From: Amphritea sp.
GTDB taxonomy: Bacteria; Pseudomonadota; Gammaproteobacteria; Pseudomonadales; Balneatricaceae
Length of the DNA: 8,967 bases
NCBI GenBank assembly: GCA_018067325.1
Contig: JAGPUU010000088.1
Coordinates: 1 to 8,967, forward strand
Direction: 5' to 3'
Shown here: one piece after another, positions 6,547 to 8,967 of the stretch
How the letters are laid out: the number at the start of each line of letters is the position of its first letter
How positions within the stretch are numbered: the first letter of the stretch is position 1
Program-made: the position numbers and the translations under genes
Notes under the pieces: model-generated
The model's input: only the letters and a program-made list of their open reading frames with translations
Told to the model about the DNA's origin: nothing
The model's database searches: none

Positions 6547-6996
6547 ATGAATCTATTCATCGATATAGACGGTGTCTTATTAGGTAGGTCTCCTATCACC
6601 AGTAAACCAGCTCTGGCGAATGATGCCCATAAATTTCTTAGCTTTTGCCTGGATAACTACAGCTGTTTTTGGCTAACAACTCATTGCAAAGGGTCCGCCG
6701 ATACAGCCCTAGACTACCTGAGACCCTATGCTGATGAAGCCTTTTTGACTCTGGCCCAGAAGATCCAGCCGACTTACTTCAAAACGTTTAAGACCGAAGC
6801 TTTATTCGGTGATTATTACTGGATTGATGATCAGCCCACCGCGTATGAATTTCAGTTCCTTGAAGAAACCGATGCATTACACCGATGGCTGCAGATCAAT
6901 ACCCGAAAAAATTTTGATGGACTCAATGAAATCCTGAAATTTCTAAAAAAAACCCATCCCACAGCTAAATCCTTACCTTCTAAACACCTGCGTTAA
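6547..6996 (+). CDS. Small HAD-fold protein, 149 aa
   Basis: The N-terminus is a HAD motif I, L-F-I-D6-I-D8-G-V, which begins almost at the first residue when the ATG at 6547 is used. Motif II is the threonine in W-L-T44-T45-H. A lysine from F-K-T-F-K-T-E-A-L (K79 or K82) can serve as motif III, and Y-Y-W-I-D94-D95 is motif IV. The enzyme therefore has all four elements of a capless Mg-dependent phosphohydrolase with nucleophile D6, acting in the cytoplasm. The length is short for HAD enzymes and there is no cap domain, so a macromolecular substrate is possible. A family of similar small HAD-like proteins with the W-L-T-T-H-C motif is familiar from accessory regions, without a known substrate. 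The attC-like element starts 15 nt past its stop, the position expected for a cassette gene. Confidence 0.8.
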   Translation: MNLFIDIDGVLLGRSPITSKPALANDAHKFLSFCLDNYSCFWLTTHCKGSADTALDYLRPYADEAFLTLAQKIQPTYFKTFKTEALFGDYYWIDDQPTAYEFQFLEETDALHRWLQINTRKNFDGLNEILKFLKKTHPTAKSLPSKHLR

Positions 6997-7011
6997 CACC
7001 TACCAAAACTA

Positions 7012-7060
7012 GTCTAACCGAGCCTCAAAAGGCTGCCTCCTTTGAAAGATAGCGTTAGGC
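7012..7060 (+). repeat. attC-like site (candidate integron cassette recombination site)
   Basis: The outer boxes are GTCTAAC (7012-7018, fits RYYYAAC) and GTTAGGC (7054-7060, fits GTTRRRY); they pair over 7 positions with one T-G wobble. Inside are unpaired spacers of 6 and 8 nt, then inner boxes TCAAAAGG (7025-7032) and CCTTTGA (7039-7045), which pair with one A left extrahelical, and a 6-nt loop. This order (R, spacer, L with extrahelical base, loop, L, spacer, R) is the attC layout, and it lies just past a gene stop as in cassettes. Against it: 49 bp is shorter than typical attC sites (about 57 bp and up), a competing hairpin AGCCT-CAAA-AGGCT (7021-7034) exists, and no second site or integrase is in the window. 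Confidence 0.42.
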
Positions 7061-7073
7061 ACTCTTCATGAAG

Positions 7074-7103
7074 TTGCGATAAAGTTCATTGAAAGAATTT
7101 AAA
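7074..7103 (+). promoter_or_regulatory. Weak candidate promoter for the 367-aa exported protein
   Basis: TTGCGA (7074-7079) and TTTAAA (7098-7103) are 18 nt apart; each matches four of six consensus bases. It lies between the attC-like element and the gene, so if real it would let this gene be expressed independently of upstream transcription. Confidence 0.25.
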
Positions 7104-7137
7104 AGTCGCACAAGCAGAAGATAACAAAGGGCAAAGT

Positions 7138-8241
7138 ATGCTAACTAAATTGTGGTGGTTATTACTTGTATTTGGCGTTATGACATCGCCCCTCCTCAAT
7201 GCTTCGCCTATTTGTACTGACTGGCCTAAAATCCGAGATCAAAACCTTTTAGTTGATTTTGACCGAATAAGAGACCGGTATACCCTCGCTCTAGACCAAC
7301 AAGAACTCTGGCTGGATCAGCTAGATGATTTTGAAGAAAATTACTCGATAGCGAAAGTAAAAGCGGTTGCTATAGCAGACTTTCTAACCGTTGGTTTATC
7401 CGTTACTGCCGAAACACTTAAAGCCACTATGAACCTCGCGGGGCTGCCTACCGGCACCTCAGGCTATGTGAATACGGCTGAAGTTATCACTGATGTGGCT
7501 ACATCAAATTCCGTTGAAGAAGCATCCTATCGTATGGTTGCCAACAAGAGTGGTGTTCTGGCAAAAACGCTTTCGTCTTACAGCATCATAAAAACGCTAC
7601 TCGATGGTAAAGAGCGCTTCAAAGATCACAAAGAAACAATTGAATTATTAAAAAGAACCAGCAAGAAACTCAGGGCTAATGTTGATAACTCTCGCCGCGG
7701 CGTAACCAAGACAACCCGTCAGCTGACAGACCTGAATGATTACAAAAATCAGATGGATGGGATCTGCAATAAAGCATCCAGCAAGGTGACTAAGTGGGTT
7801 TTTGTTGGCTACACAATAGCGGACTATGTCGGCCCGCCCAAAAGCTACAACAAGATACCTACCCAGTATGGTTCTTTATGGATCAAAAAAGATAAGCACT
7901 ACAGTAAAAACAGAGAGGAACAAAAAAAGCGTTTAAAGGCGACCTACCCTAACACCTATCGTAATATCACCATCGCTAGCCCTAGTAGTTATAACTTTAT
8001 TGCACTCTATAAAATTGATTCGGCAATACCCACTTGGGATGGCGTTGATTTATATATTGATAGATATAAGTTTTACAGAGGTAAGACCGAAGCGGCGATT
8101 GAAAAACAGGTCGCCAAAGATACCGCTGAATACAAATACCGCGCCACGCAGCAACTTGAATTGATCAACTTACAAGCCAAGCAAACCGAACTAGGTGGAC
8201 AATCCAATAGCATCTATGAACGGGTAACCCCCAAACCCTAA
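7138..8241 (+). CDS. Exported helix-rich protein of unknown function, 367 aa
   Basis: I do not recognise this family. A signal peptide is clear: K4, a W-W-L-L-L-V-F hydrophobic core, and likely cleavage after A22 (L-L-N-A). AAAGGG (7126-7131) lies 6 nt ahead of the ATG. The mature chain has only two cysteines, C26 and C210, which could form one disulfide. Residues about 28-75 and 150-210 look helical and charged, with coiled-coil potential. Between them is a hydrophobic, Gly/Thr-rich segment (about 76-120) that could be a membrane-interacting or buried helix. The C-terminal 150 residues are Lys/Tyr-rich, with a further helix near 335-360. The product should be periplasmic, or inserted in the inner membrane if the 76-103 segment spans it. 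It is convergent with the cysteine-rich-tail gene, with only 33 bp between them. Secreted-effector or immunity roles are guesses. Confidence 0.8.
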   Translation: MLTKLWWLLLVFGVMTSPLLNASPICTDWPKIRDQNLLVDFDRIRDRYTLALDQQELWLDQLDDFEENYSIAKVKAVAIADFLTVGLSVTAETLKATMNLAGLPTGTSGYVNTAEVITDVATSNSVEEASYRMVANKSGVLAKTLSSYSIIKTLLDGKERFKDHKETIELLKRTSKKLRANVDNSRRGVTKTTRQLTDLNDYKNQMDGICNKASSKVTKWVFVGYTIADYVGPPKSYNKIPTQYGSLWIKKDKHYSKNREEQKKRLKATYPNTYRNITIASPSSYNFIALYKIDSAIPTWDGVDLYIDRYKFYRGKTEAAIEKQVAKDTAEYKYRATQQLELINLQAKQTELGGQSNSIYERVTPKP

Positions 8242-8262
8242 CAATAATGTCTGAGCTTAGGG
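8236..8262. terminator. Weak hairpin at the convergent 3' ends
   Basis: CCCTAA (8236-8241, including the stop of the 367-aa gene) pairs with TTAGGG (8257-8262) across a 15-nt loop, with partial extension into AA/TT. There is no T-tract. It spans most of the 33-bp gap between converging genes and might stop transcription from both sides. Confidence 0.25.
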
Positions 8263-8274
8263 GTTGAGAAACAA

Positions 8275-8967
8275 CTAACTGGAGCTTTGGGGCAAACCGG
8301 CGCAACGCTTGTTAAACTTAGCTGCAACTGTTTTGCAAGCGTCCACACAGGCAGCGGACGGGGTATCTGACTGATGCTGCGCACTTGAAACGAAGCCGCT
8401 ATTACGTGAAAACGATGACTTCTGAAATGCATTTTCACCAAAATGCTCCCGGCAAGCCTCTGTTCCATCGGCATAGCCTTGCCGCCACATACCATTTGAA
8501 TATTTCACCGGCTGCGGTGCACACATATAAGACTGAATTGGATTACGCCAACGTTCCTCCCCAGAATACGACCCCACTCTCAATTGGCAGAGAACATGAA
8601 CATCGGGGTCACAAGATTCATCCCGCACAGAACACGGCCGAACATTTTCTTGATACGATTGACCGGCGCTCTGTTGCGATTTCGTTTGAGTGGTATTTAA
8701 CACCGGAGTTTCAGGATTACTTACACCACCCTGATCATCACTGCTGCTACTCTCTTCAGCACGTTCTTTGCGCTCTTCACGAGCTTTCCGCACTTCAGCC
8801 CAACGATCATCTTTCTCATATCTAGCAAGCTGTCTACTCTTAATCCAGTCAATATGTAGTGCCGACATCCCATCGATAGCACCATCGAAGAACGTTATGC
8901 GATTTTCAGGCACCCAGCCACCAATGGGGCTACCCCCATCCGTCGCCAAGACATAGGCTCCGGCCAG
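8275..8967 (-). CDS. C-terminal part of an unrecognised larger protein with a cysteine-rich tail (truncated by window edge)
   Basis: The frame is open to the right edge (231 codons visible), so the gene begins outside the window; an in-frame TTG at 8949 need not be the start. The first ~55 visible residues include A-T-D-G-G-S-P-I-G-G-W and F-F-D-G-A-I-D-G-M and look like the end of a folded domain I cannot name. A highly charged Arg/Glu helix follows, then a low-complexity Ser/Asp/Gln/Thr linker. The last ~115 residues (8634 to about 8295) hold eight cysteines, including R-P-C-S-V-R-D-E-S-C and A-C-V-D-A-C, suggesting a disulfide-bonded or metal-binding module. Domain-linker-module organisation of this kind is seen in secreted and polymorphic-toxin-type proteins, but this is inference. 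It ends with TAG at 8277-8275, convergent with the 367-aa exported protein. Confidence 0.75.
   Translation of the reverse strand: MAGAYVLATDGGSPIGGWVPENRITFFDGAIDGMSALHIDWIKSRQLARYEKDDRWAEVRKAREERKERAEESSSSDDQGGVSNPETPVLNTTQTKSQQSAGQSYQENVRPCSVRDESCDPDVHVLCQLRVGSYSGEERWRNPIQSYMCAPQPVKYSNGMWRQGYADGTEACREHFGENAFQKSSFSRNSGFVSSAQHQSDTPSAACVDACKTVAAKFNKRCAGLPQSSS

Noticed and set aside
8311..8317. GTTAAAC as a second attC right box
   Set aside because: It lies inside the 3' coding end of the cysteine-rich-tail gene and has no matching RYYYAAC partner with the needed inverted-repeat structure.
8385..8825. 146-codon open frame on the plus strand opposite the cysteine-rich-tail gene
   Set aside because: It is His-rich and irregular, has no convincing ribosome site, and mirrors the minus-strand frame, which has a sensible domain-linker-module composition and runs on past the window.

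Overview
The window looks like gammaproteobacterial chromosome, perhaps from a marine, Oceanospirillales-like heterotroph. That placement is an inference from gene content and protein style; no rRNA or other marker is present. It has two contrasting halves.

Positions 1-4155 hold a coherent, moderately GC-rich acyl-CoA catabolism module. On the minus strand, an HSD10-type short-chain dehydrogenase/reductase (492-1253) is followed 11 nt later by an acyl-CoA dehydrogenase (480 down to the left edge, truncated by the window). Divergent from them, on the plus strand, are an AraC/VirS/OruR-type regulator (1454-2458) and an AMP-forming acyl-CoA synthetase (2572-4155). Together these give acid activation, alpha/beta-dehydrogenation of the acyl-CoA, and oxidation of the beta-hydroxyacyl-CoA, with a local regulator that probably acts on the 200-bp divergent intergenic region. 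The substrate cannot be read from the sequence.

Positions 4156-4606 have no convincing gene. They hold a perfect 8-bp hairpin, a good rho-independent terminator at 4361-4389 and AT-rich DNA with a small inverted repeat ahead of the next gene.

Positions 4607-8967 form an accessory-looking, generally AT-richer region of unfamiliar genes in mixed orientation. In order they are: a 105-aa orphan; a second orphan frame with an in-frame TGA that splits it into 75 and 66 codons; a convergent cysteine-rich exported protein of 337 aa (DUF3828-like); a small HAD-fold protein of 149 aa; an exported, helix-rich 367-aa orphan; and, convergent with it, the C-terminal part of a larger protein that runs off the right edge and ends in an eight-cysteine domain.

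The most interesting non-coding element is at 7012-7060, 15 nt past the HAD gene stop. It is an imperfect inverted repeat with the layout of an integron attC site: outer boxes GTCTAAC and GTTAGGC, unpaired spacers, inner boxes with one extrahelical A, and a small loop. No integrase and no second attC site are visible, so this is a lead, not a demonstrated integron. No tRNA, rRNA, CRISPR array or insertion sequence was seen.
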